Below are positions 1 to 7,777 of a stretch of DNA of 64,000 bases, piece after piece. This stretch comes from Zwartia hollandica (GTDB lineage Bacteria > Pseudomonadota > Gammaproteobacteria > Burkholderiales > Burkholderiaceae_B): contig NZ_JAHXRI010000010.1 of NCBI RefSeq assembly GCF_019923725.1, positions 82,084 through 146,083 on the forward strand. The letters run 5' to 3'. Position 1 is the first letter of the stretch; every line of letters begins with the position of its first letter. Both the position numbers and the translations under genes were made by a program. Below the pieces are notes generated by a model. The model saw only the letters and a program-made list of their open reading frames with translations, had not been told where the DNA came from and made no database searches.

Positions 1-21
1 AATCCCCCGTCCTACTTCACT

Positions 22-429
22 CTACCGCCCATAAACGTTATACCCACCCACGCCATTCGGTATGACTTGAGTCGAACCATTTGGACCGTACACGTTATAG
101 CCGCCGACGCCGTTTGATTGAATCTGCGTCGTGCCATTAGGACCATAGCTGTTGTAGCCGCCCACACCGTTGGGTATGACCTGCGTTGAGCCTTGTGGGC
201 CATAGACGTTATAACCACCGACACCGTTTGACTGGATCTGGGTCGTGCCATTGGGACCGTAGGTGTTATAGCCCCCTACGCCATTAGGGATCACTTGCGT
301 TATGCCCTGCGGGCCATACACGTTGTAGCCACCTACCCCGTTGGGTATCACTTGGGTCTGAGCCAACACGAGCCGATCACAGAGGGCAAGGCTCCATACA
401 GCCAACACAACGACAGCAAGCTTTTTCAT
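22..429 (-). CDS. Secreted glycine/asparagine-rich tandem-repeat protein
   Basis: A predicted exported protein of 135 residues. Residues 1-24 form a classic signal peptide (MKKLAVVVLAV core, ending near VLAQ). The rest is six head-to-tail copies of a 19-residue unit, consensus TQVIPNGVGGYNVYGPQG plus one residue, the last copy cut at 16 residues. I chose the ATG at 427-429 because AGGAG lies eight bases upstream and the signal peptide starts there; an in-frame start at 486 would add 19 non-signal residues. Two unit types alternate (VIP and IQS), so the basic 57-bp repeat is nested in a 114-bp one. The family is not recognised. The composition suggests an extracellular or cell-surface repeat protein of low complexity. 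Confidence 0.75.
   Translation of the reverse strand: MKKLAVVVLAVWSLALCDRLVLAQTQVIPNGVGGYNVYGPQGITQVIPNGVGGYNTYGPNGTTQIQSNGVGGYNVYGPQGSTQVIPNGVGGYNSYGPNGTTQIQSNGVGGYNVYGPNGSTQVIPNGVGGYNVYGR
25..357 (-). repeat. Six 57-bp coding tandem repeats
   Basis: Five full and one partial 57-bp unit encode the repeats of the secreted protein. Units 2+3 and 4+5 are more alike as pairs than as neighbours, which indicates duplication of a 114-bp double unit. The array is therefore likely to vary in copy number between strains. Confidence 0.85.
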
Positions 430-436
430 AGTCGAT

Positions 437-450
437 CTCCTGTTTAGGAG
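437..450 (-). promoter_or_regulatory. Small hairpin overlapping the Shine-Dalgarno of the repeat-protein gene
   Basis: On the minus strand CTCCT, a four-base loop and AGGAG form a 5-bp perfect stem. The AGGAG half is the ribosome-binding site of the repeat-protein gene, so folding would occlude it. The stem is short, so a regulatory role is only a possibility. Confidence 0.3.
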
Positions 451-613
451 ATGATGCGCCATTGAGTGCCTCACTGGATGACACACTTAAAAAGCGTTGA
501 AATCACAGGCAATCACGTACCCCCTCCCTCAGCCTGGCAATTAACTCTTAGCATTGATCCGTTGAGACTTTCTTAGTCATTGAAGCATTGCAGTTATAGC
601 AAAAAAGAGATAA

Positions 614-736
614 ATTACCTATGCGACCGGTAAGCAGTTAGTGGTGCTGCATATCTTCACCAAAAAGACTGAAAAAACACCGAGTCGAGCCATTGAAACG
701 GCAAAAGACAGATTACGGAGAATCAATGTTAAATGA
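614..736 (+). pseudogene. C-terminal remnant of a HigB/RelE (Gp49-like) toxin
   Basis: After a stop codon at 611-613, about 40 codons are open up to TGA at 734-736. They read as the typical end of a phage-derived Gp49-like / HigB toxin: a VVLH-F-KKT-KTP core followed by an A-I-A-R-L helix. No start codon or N-terminal half is found upstream in any frame. The reading frame overlaps the start of the downstream antitoxin gene by 11 bases, which is the normal arrangement of intact higBA-type pairs. I read it as a decayed toxin whose first half was deleted. Confidence 0.6.
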
Positions 737-1010
737 CTTAAAAGGTGTCAAAGCCCGCCTCTTGAAGGATCCCGAGGCGAGTGCCGAGTACGCAAAGCAA
801 GCACCTGAGTTCGCGATCGCACGCGAGCTTATCGCTGCACGTGTTCGAGCAGGCATGACACAAGCCGAATTGGCCCAGCGCATGAGCACGACTCAATCAA
901 CGATTGCCAGACTAGAAAGCGGTCGTATGTTGCCCTCAATGCGGACATTTTCTAGGTATGCTCAAGCCACGAATAGCCATCCAGTATTGCGGCTAGTTGC
1001 AAAAACGTGA
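726..1010 (+). CDS. XRE-family antitoxin, HigA-like
   Basis: A 94-residue protein with a helix-turn-helix of the XRE/Cro type at roughly residues 32-86 (motif MTQAELAQRMSTTQSTIARLE). It is expected to bind its own promoter and, with an intact partner, to neutralise a HigB-type toxin. The ATG at 726 is preferred because GGAG ends five bases upstream and it overlaps the toxin remnant as in intact pairs; a TTG at 693 would add 11 residues. The partner toxin is broken, so this may be an orphan antitoxin kept as a regulator or as protection against a cognate toxin elsewhere. Confidence 0.8.
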   Translation: MLNDLKGVKARLLKDPEASAEYAKQAPEFAIARELIAARVRAGMTQAELAQRMSTTQSTIARLESGRMLPSMRTFSRYAQATNSHPVLRLVAKT

Positions 1011-1016
1011 AGGTTT

Positions 1017-1044
1017 TACCCACCCACGCCATTCGGCATGGCTT
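1017..1044 (-). repeat. Detached fragment of the 57-bp repeat
   Basis: A stretch of about 28 bases directly after the antitoxin gene matches positions 40-67 of the repeat gene with two or three mismatches, in the same orientation. It encodes the PNGVGG part of the repeat unit. It looks like the leftover of a second repeat gene or of a duplication, with the toxin-antitoxin pair lying between the two copies. Confidence 0.5.
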
Positions 1045-1074
1045 GGTTCGAGGCGTCTTCCTGAAAAACGCCAA

Positions 1075-2004
1075 TTATTTCGGACCCGGCCCACCTGGTT
1101 TGTATTGCGGATAGATGACCGCGATCGGCAAGCCAAGCTGCGTCATGAATTTTTCTAGGTAAGGCTCCCATATTGCGCGACCATCTCTGTGGCCAAACAA
1201 ACTGTGCGCGTCTTCACCAAACACACCGAAGGCCACAAGCTGCGCCTTGGGGTTTGCTTTGCTGTAGCGCTCAAACATGTCTGAATAAATCTCTTTAGAG
1301 AAATAACTATCGTTATCTCCATACAGCCAGAGCGATGGGATGGTTGTTGCAGCCCCATAGCTTGCAGCACCTTTCGCCAGATTAGGCGCCCACCCAAGGC
1401 AATTTGTTTGACGCAGCCCACCCGCGAAATTCACTAAACCTTTAACGGAGGGATCGGGCTTAGAGGCACCATAGGCAAGCGTGGTCCAGCCACCATGAGA
1501 CTGCCCTAGTACCAAGGTTTGTGTACGATCAACATAGTCAAGAGTGTGCGCATAAGCGACTGTGGCTGCGACATCCTCCGCTTGCTCGAGACCATTGGAC
1601 TCGACATTGCATTCACCGCCGACATAACTGCCGGTTGATTTTGAAAATCCCGAGCGCATTGGTACAAAGACAACATAGCCGCGCTCAAGAAAAAATCTCG
1701 CCGCCCACCCAGGCGTATAGCGAGCCTGCAACCCGGGCGGCCCAGCTTGTTTTCCATGGTTAATGACAATCAAAGGAAACGGTCCATTTCCCTTGGGCTT
1801 GTAAACGGTTGTTTCTAGCTTAAGTGTGCCAAGCAATATCTTTTTAGGGATAAAGATGACTTCCGACGGCAGGCTTATTTGCTGAGCCCAAACCAAGGTC
1901 GCAGGTGCAAACAGCACGATTGCTAAGCCCAAGGCACAAAACGTTTGTGTGAAAAGCTTGATCATTATTATCATCCAACGCCACCACGAGGGCGCCCCTC
2001 GCAT
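1075..2004 (-). CDS. Secreted alpha/beta hydrolase (dienelactone-hydrolase-like)
   Basis: About 300 residues with an N-terminal signal peptide (hydrophobic stretch, then LVWAQQ) and an alpha/beta-hydrolase fold. The nucleophile elbow is GQSHGG (Ser about 169). The acid is likely the Asp in LYGDND (about 230), and the catalytic His is in EDAHSLF (about 267). It probably hydrolyses an ester or peptide-like bond in the periplasm; the substrate is unknown. The start is uncertain: the longest frame starts at 2004, but ATG codons at 1974 or 1965 would place the signal peptide directly at the N terminus. It stands alone, with no operon partner. Confidence 0.75.
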   Translation of the reverse strand: MRGAPSWWRWMIIMIKLFTQTFCALGLAIVLFAPATLVWAQQISLPSEVIFIPKKILLGTLKLETTVYKPKGNGPFPLIVINHGKQAGPPGLQARYTPGWAARFFLERGYVVFVPMRSGFSKSTGSYVGGECNVESNGLEQAEDVAATVAYAHTLDYVDRTQTLVLGQSHGGWTTLAYGASKPDPSVKGLVNFAGGLRQTNCLGWAPNLAKGAASYGAATTIPSLWLYGDNDSYFSKEIYSDMFERYSKANPKAQLVAFGVFGEDAHSLFGHRDGRAIWEPYLEKFMTQLGLPIAVIYPQYKPGGPGPK

Positions 2005-2017
2005 ACGGTAACACCCA

Positions 2018-2386
2018 TTACACTTCTTCCCAGTCGTCGTGCACTATGGGGTCACCCGACACATCCCACACCATCGAATGGTATTGCACCTCAAACCACT
2101 GCCGAAACATCCCTAGAGTACGACGCTCTGGCCACATGCTTTCATCCATAAACCAAGAGAATAGAAATTGTGTGAATATTGCATCCCAACGTCGTTCAGC
2201 CCAGCGCTGTGCTGCCTCTGGCGTTTCGACCTTACCCTCCGGAATAAGAAAAGCGTCTTGCTCTTGCCGAAAAGCGTCAAGCGTGAGGTAAGTCATAGGC
2301 TCTGGGTCTACACGCAAGATCCAGTCGAGTGCGGGCTGCTTAGGTAGTAAGACAATCAGATTGCGGTTTATCAGTGCACGTTTCAT
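2018..2386 (-). CDS. Conserved hypothetical acidic protein
   Basis: A 122-residue soluble protein, rich in Trp and acidic residues, with no signal peptide or membrane span (core: LTLDAFRQEQDAFLIPEG, C terminus DDWEEV). It resembles small uncharacterised proteins found in beta- and gammaproteobacteria, but I cannot assign a function. Start ATG at 2384-2386 with AGG upstream. It ends 13 bases before the hydrolase frame on the same strand, so the two may be cotranscribed. Confidence 0.6.
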   Translation of the reverse strand: MKRALINRNLIVLLPKQPALDWILRVDPEPMTYLTLDAFRQEQDAFLIPEGKVETPEAAQRWAERRWDAIFTQFLFSWFMDESMWPERRTLGMFRQWFEVQYHSMVWDVSGDPIVHDDWEEV

Positions 2387-2460
2387 AGGAGCCTGTTAAG
2401 TTGTAAAAAAACAGTACGATCATGAGGATTTTATGAAAAAAACACTTGTTTAAATCATAA

Positions 2461-2480
2461 ATCCGCATGACCATGCGGAT
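2461..2480. terminator. Perfect 8-bp hairpin, possible minus-strand terminator
   Basis: ATCCGCAT, a four-base loop and ATGCGGAT form a perfect stem. Read on the minus strand it is followed by TTTATGATTT, a weak U-rich tail. It lies just after the possible small ORF at 2494-2631. Confidence 0.45.
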
Positions 2481-2493
2481 CTGTTTCCAGCAG

Positions 2494-2631
2494 TTAAGGC
2501 ATTTGGGTTTTAACCGTACCCCCAGACTTTGTACTCTGACAGCTTTGCTCTACCTGCGAAACGACCATTGTTGATGCGTCTAGTGACTTACCGAACTGCC
2601 GTTGGAAGGATTCACCTCCTCCTGCTTGCAT
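2494..2631 (-). CDS. Possible small ORF (45 aa)
   Basis: An open frame of 45 codons, starting MQAGGGESFQRQF and ending VKTQMP, followed 13 bases later by a hairpin. No convincing ribosome-binding site precedes the ATG. It may be a small gene or the remnant of a longer one; no family is recognised. Confidence 0.2.
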   Translation of the reverse strand: MQAGGGESFQRQFGKSLDASTMVVSQVEQSCQSTKSGGTVKTQMP

Positions 2632-2850
2632 ATGTCTATTAGATGTTACGTAACAGATTAAAGCTTAACGAGTTGGCCACTGAGATAAAGACCTCAAGCG
2701 GACGGACGGTCAAATGACGACGCGATATATTTATTTGCTTCATTTATATATAGATAGAAAATAACTATAAAATCGAACAAACATAGCACTATGCTTACTC
2801 AAAAAAGCAGATCAGGCAAGAAGTCGTCATGACACCTAAGGAGACTGGAA

Positions 2851-3741
2851 ATGAATCAAGCCGTTGCCTCGCCTAAAAGTATAAAAATTACACCGCTGAA
2901 TGGACCACTTGGAGCGGATGTCGAGGGTGTTGATTTTTCAACGCCTTTAAGCGAGACCGATCGCCAAACAATAGAGCAAGCGTGGACCAAGCACCTGATA
3001 CTGCGCTTTAGGGGGATTGGCAAGCTTTCGGCAGATGATTTGATTCTGTTCTCCAAAAACTTTGGTAAGTTGGATTCTCGCCCCATTGGTACCTCTGACA
3101 GGAATCCGTATTTTGATGTTGATAAACCAGAGATCACGATTATTTCTAATGTGGTGATGGATGGGAAACCAATCGGTGGGCTAGGCTCCTATGAGGCGGT
3201 ATGGCATTCAGATATGACCTATGTCGATCTGCCCCCAAAAGGAAGCTGTCTCTACGCAGTTGAAATTCCGCCTAGTGGCGGAGATACGTACTTCACAAAC
3301 ATGTACGAGGCTTACGAAACACTCAGCCCTGCGATAAAGGAAAAGATCCAGAACCTTTTTTGCATTCACGATGCCAGTCGTAATAGCGCCGGGGAATTAA
3401 GAAAGGGATTCAAAGATATTGATGACCCAACGCAAACGATTGGTGCACGACATCCCTTGGTCCGCCTTCATCCTTTGAGTCAACGTAAAGCTTTATTTTT
3501 AGGTCGTCGCAGGAGTGCCTATATTTCAGGCTTGTCTTTGTCTGAAAGCGAGGACCTGCTAAACCAATTATGGGAACACGTCACGCAACCGAAATTCGCT
3601 TGGGGCCAGCAGTGGAAACTCGGCGACATGATCATGTGGGACAACAGATGTACGATGCACCGCAGAGAAGCATTTGACACATCGAGCCGCAGGTTGATGC
3701 TTCGCACTCAAATTTCGGGCGAACCAGTGTTGGCAGCTTGA
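2851..3741 (+). CDS. TauD/TfdA-family Fe(II)/2-oxoglutarate dioxygenase
   Basis: A 296-residue cytosolic enzyme of the TauD/TfdA family, which uses Fe(II), O2 and 2-oxoglutarate to hydroxylate taurine-like sulfonates, phenoxyacids or other small acids. The iron triad is visible: H119-x-D121 in WHSDMTY and H270 in TMHRREAF; R285 (or R281) in RRLMLRTQ should bind 2-oxoglutarate. Length is typical. Start ATG with AAGGAG upstream. It lies 32 bases before a Bug-type receptor on the same strand, so it probably processes the compound that receptor captures. Substrate not determinable from sequence. Confidence 0.88.
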   Translation: MNQAVASPKSIKITPLNGPLGADVEGVDFSTPLSETDRQTIEQAWTKHLILRFRGIGKLSADDLILFSKNFGKLDSRPIGTSDRNPYFDVDKPEITIISNVVMDGKPIGGLGSYEAVWHSDMTYVDLPPKGSCLYAVEIPPSGGDTYFTNMYEAYETLSPAIKEKIQNLFCIHDASRNSAGELRKGFKDIDDPTQTIGARHPLVRLHPLSQRKALFLGRRRSAYISGLSLSESEDLLNQLWEHVTQPKFAWGQQWKLGDMIMWDNRCTMHRREAFDTSSRRLMLRTQISGEPVLAA

Positions 3742-3773
3742 TTCTTTTAACCTACATATCGCGGACAAACTAA

Positions 3774-4769
3774 ATGACACACCGTTTCAATAAATTTCTG
3801 ATATTGCGCGGACTTACTGTCATAGCAACGTGTGTCATGACTATGTTGGGCATGACGGTTCAGGCTCAGTCTTTTCCTAATGCGCCTGTCACTTTTGTTG
3901 TCCCTGGGCCAGCAGGGAGTGGGACTGATCAGATTGCAAGACTTTTGGCTGAGCAGTTCACGAAACAGTGGAACCAATCTGTCGTCGTGGAAAACCGTGC
4001 GGGTGCTTCGGGTTCGCTCGGGGTGCAAATGTTGATGCGCGCCAAACCTGACGGATACACCATTATGATTGGCCATGTATCCACGCACGGTATCGTGCCA
4101 GCGCTTCGCAAACCTAAACCCTACGATCCATTTACGGACTTTGCACCGATCGGCGAGATTGGCTCCTCGTCCAATATTCTCGTCATTACAGCTGAGAAAA
4201 ACATTAAGACATTAAATGAATGGGTTGCCGCGTCTAAAACAAAGAGCACTGTTTCGTATGGTTCGCCCGGGATAGGCTTGTCTCAACACTTTGATGGTTA
4301 CTCTTTCGGCAAACAATTTAATGTAGAGGTGCTGCATGTTCCTTACAAAGGAACCGGACCCGCGGTGAATGATTTGCTTGGTGGCCGAATCGACATGATG
4401 TTTGTGACCCCCCCGGCTGTGATGCCTATGGTGAATAGCGGAAAACTGGTCGCGTTAGCGCAAACTTCTGAAACCCGCCAGATGGCCTTTAGCAACGTAC
4501 CGACCTTTAAAGAACTCGGTTACGGTGAGTTAGTTAATAAAACTTGGTGGGGTTTGTTTGCACCCCTTGGTACACCTAAAAATATTGTTGAAAAACTCCA
4601 TGAGTCACTTTTAAGTGCTCTCAAGAATGATTCGGTCCGAAAGGGACTAGAGTCGCTCGTTGTTGATCCAGCACCGCCCAAATCATCCGCCGAATTCGGT
4701 GATTTTGTCCGGACGGATTTCCAGCGTTGGGTGGAACTGGTTCAGCAGTCAGGCATCACTGTGAACTAA
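3774..4769 (+). CDS. Bug/TctC-family periplasmic solute receptor
   Basis: A 331-residue receptor of the tripartite tricarboxylate transporter / Bordetella uptake gene family. A signal peptide at about residues 1-32 ends in VQAQS, and family motifs follow: PVTFVVPGPAGSGTDQIAR near the N terminus, VVENRAGASG, and VLHVPYKGTGPAVNDLLGG. It binds a small carboxylate or similar ligand in the periplasm. No TctA/TctB membrane genes are adjacent, as is common for the many orphan Bug proteins of Alcaligenaceae. Probably cotranscribed with the dioxygenase. Confidence 0.9.
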   Translation: MTHRFNKFLILRGLTVIATCVMTMLGMTVQAQSFPNAPVTFVVPGPAGSGTDQIARLLAEQFTKQWNQSVVVENRAGASGSLGVQMLMRAKPDGYTIMIGHVSTHGIVPALRKPKPYDPFTDFAPIGEIGSSSNILVITAEKNIKTLNEWVAASKTKSTVSYGSPGIGLSQHFDGYSFGKQFNVEVLHVPYKGTGPAVNDLLGGRIDMMFVTPPAVMPMVNSGKLVALAQTSETRQMAFSNVPTFKELGYGELVNKTWWGLFAPLGTPKNIVEKLHESLLSALKNDSVRKGLESLVVDPAPPKSSAEFGDFVRTDFQRWVELVQQSGITVN

Positions 4770-4780
4770 TGCCAACGTCC

Positions 4781-5338
4781 CTACGCCTTTAACCACCGAT
4801 CCAACACCGTGGTCACATAGTCTTTAGGCAGCATATGCCCTGCCTGCGGTACGACCGTAACAGGCACACCCAATAACTGACCGAATTCACTCACGTTTTC
4901 TGGATTACTTTGCCAGTCTTGCTCACCGACATGTATCTCGCAGCGCATGGACGTGGGGTACTTCTTGGCAAGGGCTAACTCTTTTAGCTTGCGTGCGCGG
5001 GGTGGCACAAAATGTGTTCCGGTCTCGTTATTTGAAAATTCACCAACAATCGGGGATAGCAGCAAGACCTTGCCGGTATACGCTGGCATCAGGGTCTGAG
5101 CGTGTAAAAACAAATAGGCACCGAAGGAATTCGCCAGAATCCTTGCGTGTTCGTGCCAAAAGTGCGTTTGTATGTCTCGCGCGACGTGTTCCACCTGCTC
5201 CTGAAAACTGAGCGCAGCAAACGCACCAACGGTCTCACGACCTACCACAGAGAGCTTGCGCTCAATTAAAGCGGTACCAAGTCCCGACCCTAGTCGCCCG
5301 CCGCGACCGGGTAGGTAATACAAGGCACTATCTTGCAT
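4781..5338 (-). CDS. Small alpha/beta hydrolase
   Basis: A 185-residue cytosolic alpha/beta-hydrolase-like protein. The nucleophile elbow is ANSFGAY (Ser about 71), the acid is probably D141 in GEQDWQ, and the catalytic His about 168 in QAGHMLP. Similar short proteins are annotated as YqiA- or RBBP9-like esterases. The ATG at 5338 is chosen; an in-frame GTG at 5350 would add four residues. The start overlaps the end of a truncated regulator ORF (5328-5486), so translation may be coupled to it. Substrate unknown. Confidence 0.7.
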   Translation of the reverse strand: MQDSALYYLPGRGGRLGSGLGTALIERKLSVVGRETVGAFAALSFQEQVEHVARDIQTHFWHEHARILANSFGAYLFLHAQTLMPAYTGKVLLLSPIVGEFSNNETGTHFVPPRARKLKELALAKKYPTSMRCEIHVGEQDWQSNPENVSEFGQLLGVPVTVVPQAGHMLPKDYVTTVLDRWLKA

Positions 5339-5486
5339 AAAGAAGATCACTCAAGATGCGCTTTGCAGTTTCAGGCTCGCCATTCAGATACAACGAAATA
5401 GCTTCGTCAAACATAGCGCGAGCGAATGCGGAATCGCTCTCAACGCGTGCTATCACTGTTTCCTTGAAGTTCTTTGTAAGTACCAT
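5328..5486 (-). pseudogene. Truncated HTH addiction-module antidote-type regulator
   Basis: A 52-residue frame reading MVLTKNFKETVIARVESD and on to LNGEPETAKRILSDLL. This is the N-terminal half of a family of small HTH proteins commonly called probable addiction-module antidote proteins (about 100 residues; conserved start LTRxFKETVxARxxxDPxFxxAL). The C-terminal half with the DNA-binding helices is missing. The frame stops inside the start of the hydrolase gene in another frame, so a deletion or insertion has fused the two loci. It may still be translated and drive the hydrolase. Confidence 0.55.
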
Positions 5487-5549
5487 TTAATTTTTTATCT
5501 TTAAACCATCACACTTTGACTCTACCCGCAAGCTCTGGTCTAGTGCGGA

Positions 5550-5936
5550 CTACGTAACCTCTTCGCAGTCTTCATGCTCCGAAAGATCAACTTCAGAGAC
5601 TTTAGCTTCCCAGCCGTGTTTCGTTTCTGTCATAACGAAGTGAGCCATCCTCTCAACACCGCTCATTGCGTCAATACTATTTGTGACTTGCTCATTGCCG
5701 TCTGAGTATGCCGCAATTGCCTCAAGTGTCGGTTGCAACAGGAGCATCGCTTGACGTAAGTAGCGGGACTCTGCATCCGTTAAATTGCTGTTCTTACGAG
5801 TTAAGACATCGCAGATAGCTCTTGAGAGTCCTGGCAAATCACGGATGGCGATAGCCATTCCATACGGAGTTTCCGAGCGTTCATAGCCGTTTGCCAACCA
5901 GAAATTACTCAGGTCCCCATCCGTGTAGTAGTACAT
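5550..5936 (-). CDS. Hypothetical protein with a toxin-antitoxin regulator-like N terminus
   Basis: A 128-residue soluble protein. The first half (YYYTDGDLSNFWLANGY, then TPYGMAIAIRDLPGL and AIC) resembles the conserved N-terminal segment of XRE-type regulators that usually read YxYxDxGLxNVxLxNGY, TPYGxxVxIxDxxGLHxAI. The second half, where those proteins carry their helix-turn-helix, does not show a convincing one here, so it has diverged or changed role. The C terminus is acidic. AGGGAAGG upstream is a good ribosome-binding site. It is near the truncated antidote gene but not overlapping it. Confidence 0.55.
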   Translation of the reverse strand: MYYYTDGDLSNFWLANGYERSETPYGMAIAIRDLPGLSRAICDVLTRKNSNLTDAESRYLRQAMLLLQPTLEAIAAYSDGNEQVTNSIDAMSGVERMAHFVMTETKHGWEAKVSEVDLSEHEDCEEVT

Positions 5937-6029
5937 GCCCTTCCCTAATTTTTACAGGTTTACCAAGAGGTTTTCTATATAAACGCATCAGCATATTAGG
6001 ATCAAGAGGATTTACAAACTTTTACATCA

Positions 6030-7634
6030 CTACCTCGCATAAACAACCCCCGCTCCACCCCTAGGATCCGCCCCACCCCGCATGCGCCCACCGATCGTTG
6101 AGATCACGTGCGCCCTCGACATACTAGGTTCAAAACTATGCGCACTCTGATGCACGGTATGCCCCAGCGCCCGTAACTCTTTAATCACTGAGCGTGGTAC
6201 GGTGGCTTCGGTGTGTATCCCCAGTCCCTCGCAATGTATGCGTGGCACCGTGACCGCTTCGACCGGCGACATCCCAAAATCCACGACGTTCAAAATAGAC
6301 TGTAAGGTCGCGCTAATGATCACGCTCCCACCCGGGGCTCCGGCTAACAACACAGGCTTACCGTCCTTAAGCAACATGGTCGGCACCATCCCCGTGGTAC
6401 GTGCTTTACCCGGAGCCATGGAATTCTTTTTATTCGGCACTGGATCAAACAGCTTCATCGAGTTGTTGTAGTTAAAACCCAAACCTGGGGTGACGACACC
6501 GGCGGCTGTGCCCAGCGTATGGGTCATTGACACCGCATTACCCTCGGCATCCATGACACACACATGCGTGGTGCATCCTGGTGGCGCCTCTTCCTGGCCC
6601 CCAGCATACTGCCCAGACTTGATGCGGTCAGCCCAATAGGCTGCACGTTTCTTTGAAATCAACATGTCGGTAGGCACATCAGCAAAACGTGGGTCACCAA
6701 GATAGGCATTGCGATCCACGTGGGCAGCGCCCATCGCACGGGCAACTAAATCGATGTGCCTTGCCGAGCCATGGTCGAGCGCACTCAGATCAAAGTGCTC
6801 CAGAATCTGCAGCATTTCAATCAAAGTTGCGCCACTGCCTGGTGGCGGATTAGAACGGACCTCGTAACCGCGATAAGAGCCGACCAAGGGTGCGCTTTCC
6901 TCCGGTTGATAGTCCGCTAGGTCCTCGCGAGTTACGAAGGCGCCATTGGCTTGTAGGTCGCGGGCGATTTCATCGCCGAGCGCACCTTGATGAAACTCCC
7001 TCCAACCGCCTTTAGCCAGACGCTCTAAGGTACGTGCATAGTCTGGCAAGCGCATCACATCGCCGACCTTGAACAAACGCCCCTCAGGGTGCAGATACAC
7101 ACGCGCACATTCAGCCGTCTTACGAATACGTGTAAGGCCATCCGGAATACCGGGCTGTGCGTAACCACTCCAGACACTCGCCAGGTTTGGTGTAACCAAG
7201 ATGCCTTCATTGGCTTGCGCAATCGCCGGTGCGATCAGATCGGCCCACGGCATGGAGCCAAGCTTTGCATGAAAAAGACCGAGGCCCGCTGGTGTGCCAG
7301 GCGTCATGACGGCGGTGTAGCCGATCTCGCTGCGGAAATCATCGAACAAGCTATAACCAGAAATCGGGGTGCGACCTTTGCAGTCTTTCTCCCACATATC
7401 GGGACGCACTTTGGAGCCCGCGCGGTTATAGAAGTCGATCATCCCACTTGTGCCAGTCGCAGCATGGAAGTAATGCAAGGTCCCCATGCCACCCAAACCG
7501 CACATAAACGGATCATTGACCATCTGCGAGAACGCAGTCGCCAAGGCCGCATCAAAGGCGTTACCGCCCTTCTCTAGAATCTCTGCCCCCACCTCGGCAG
7601 CACGCGGCTGCGGACACACAACAACGCCTTTCAT
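6030..7634 (-). CDS. Gamma-glutamyltransferase / glutathione hydrolase family protein
   Basis: A 534-residue Ntn-hydrolase of the gamma-glutamyltransferase family, which cleaves gamma-glutamyl bonds (for example in glutathione) and self-processes at a Thr. The conserved core GCTTHVCVMDAEGNAVSMT is present, with the nucleophile Thr about residue 355 in this numbering. NPPPGSGATLIEML and GAPGGSVIISATLQ are further family blocks. No signal peptide is seen, so it may be a cytosolic member of the family. The start at 7634 has GGGAG six bases upstream; a longer frame from 7667 lacks such a site. Monocistronic. Confidence 0.9.
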   Translation of the reverse strand: MKGVVVCPQPRAAEVGAEILEKGGNAFDAALATAFSQMVNDPFMCGLGGMGTLHYFHAATGTSGMIDFYNRAGSKVRPDMWEKDCKGRTPISGYSLFDDFRSEIGYTAVMTPGTPAGLGLFHAKLGSMPWADLIAPAIAQANEGILVTPNLASVWSGYAQPGIPDGLTRIRKTAECARVYLHPEGRLFKVGDVMRLPDYARTLERLAKGGWREFHQGALGDEIARDLQANGAFVTREDLADYQPEESAPLVGSYRGYEVRSNPPPGSGATLIEMLQILEHFDLSALDHGSARHIDLVARAMGAAHVDRNAYLGDPRFADVPTDMLISKKRAAYWADRIKSGQYAGGQEEAPPGCTTHVCVMDAEGNAVSMTHTLGTAAGVVTPGLGFNYNNSMKLFDPVPNKKNSMAPGKARTTGMVPTMLLKDGKPVLLAGAPGGSVIISATLQSILNVVDFGMSPVEAVTVPRIHCEGLGIHTEATVPRSVIKELRALGHTVHQSAHSFEPSMSRAHVISTIGGRMRGGADPRGGAGVVYAR

Positions 7635-7777
7635 GAGGTCTCCCGTATTTTGTGATCGTTTGAACAAAAATTAACACGGTATCGGGTAGATCGTCCCACT
7701 AGGCACAGAGGTATCCGTGGCGGGCATACATTTCGCCTCTAAAGACCAGAACGTGCGTCCGGCACTGAAACCACTAC

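Larger units (their letters stand above)
2387..2850. other. Intergenic region with hairpin and possible 45-codon ORF
   Basis: A 464-bp gap. It holds a minus-strand ORF of 45 codons (2494-2631), then on that strand a perfect hairpin at 2461-2480. The AT-rich stretch at about 2730-2850 is probably the promoter region of the dioxygenase gene, with AAGGAG just before its ATG. No RNA family was recognised. Confidence 0.5.

Noticed and set aside
25..357. CRISPR array interpretation of the 57-bp repeats
   Set aside because: The repeats are in frame, without spacers, and encode a protein with a signal peptide.
2494..2640. Riboswitch or RNA leader upstream of the dioxygenase gene
   Set aside because: No known riboswitch pattern was found; the only clear structure is a small hairpin better placed for minus-strand transcription.
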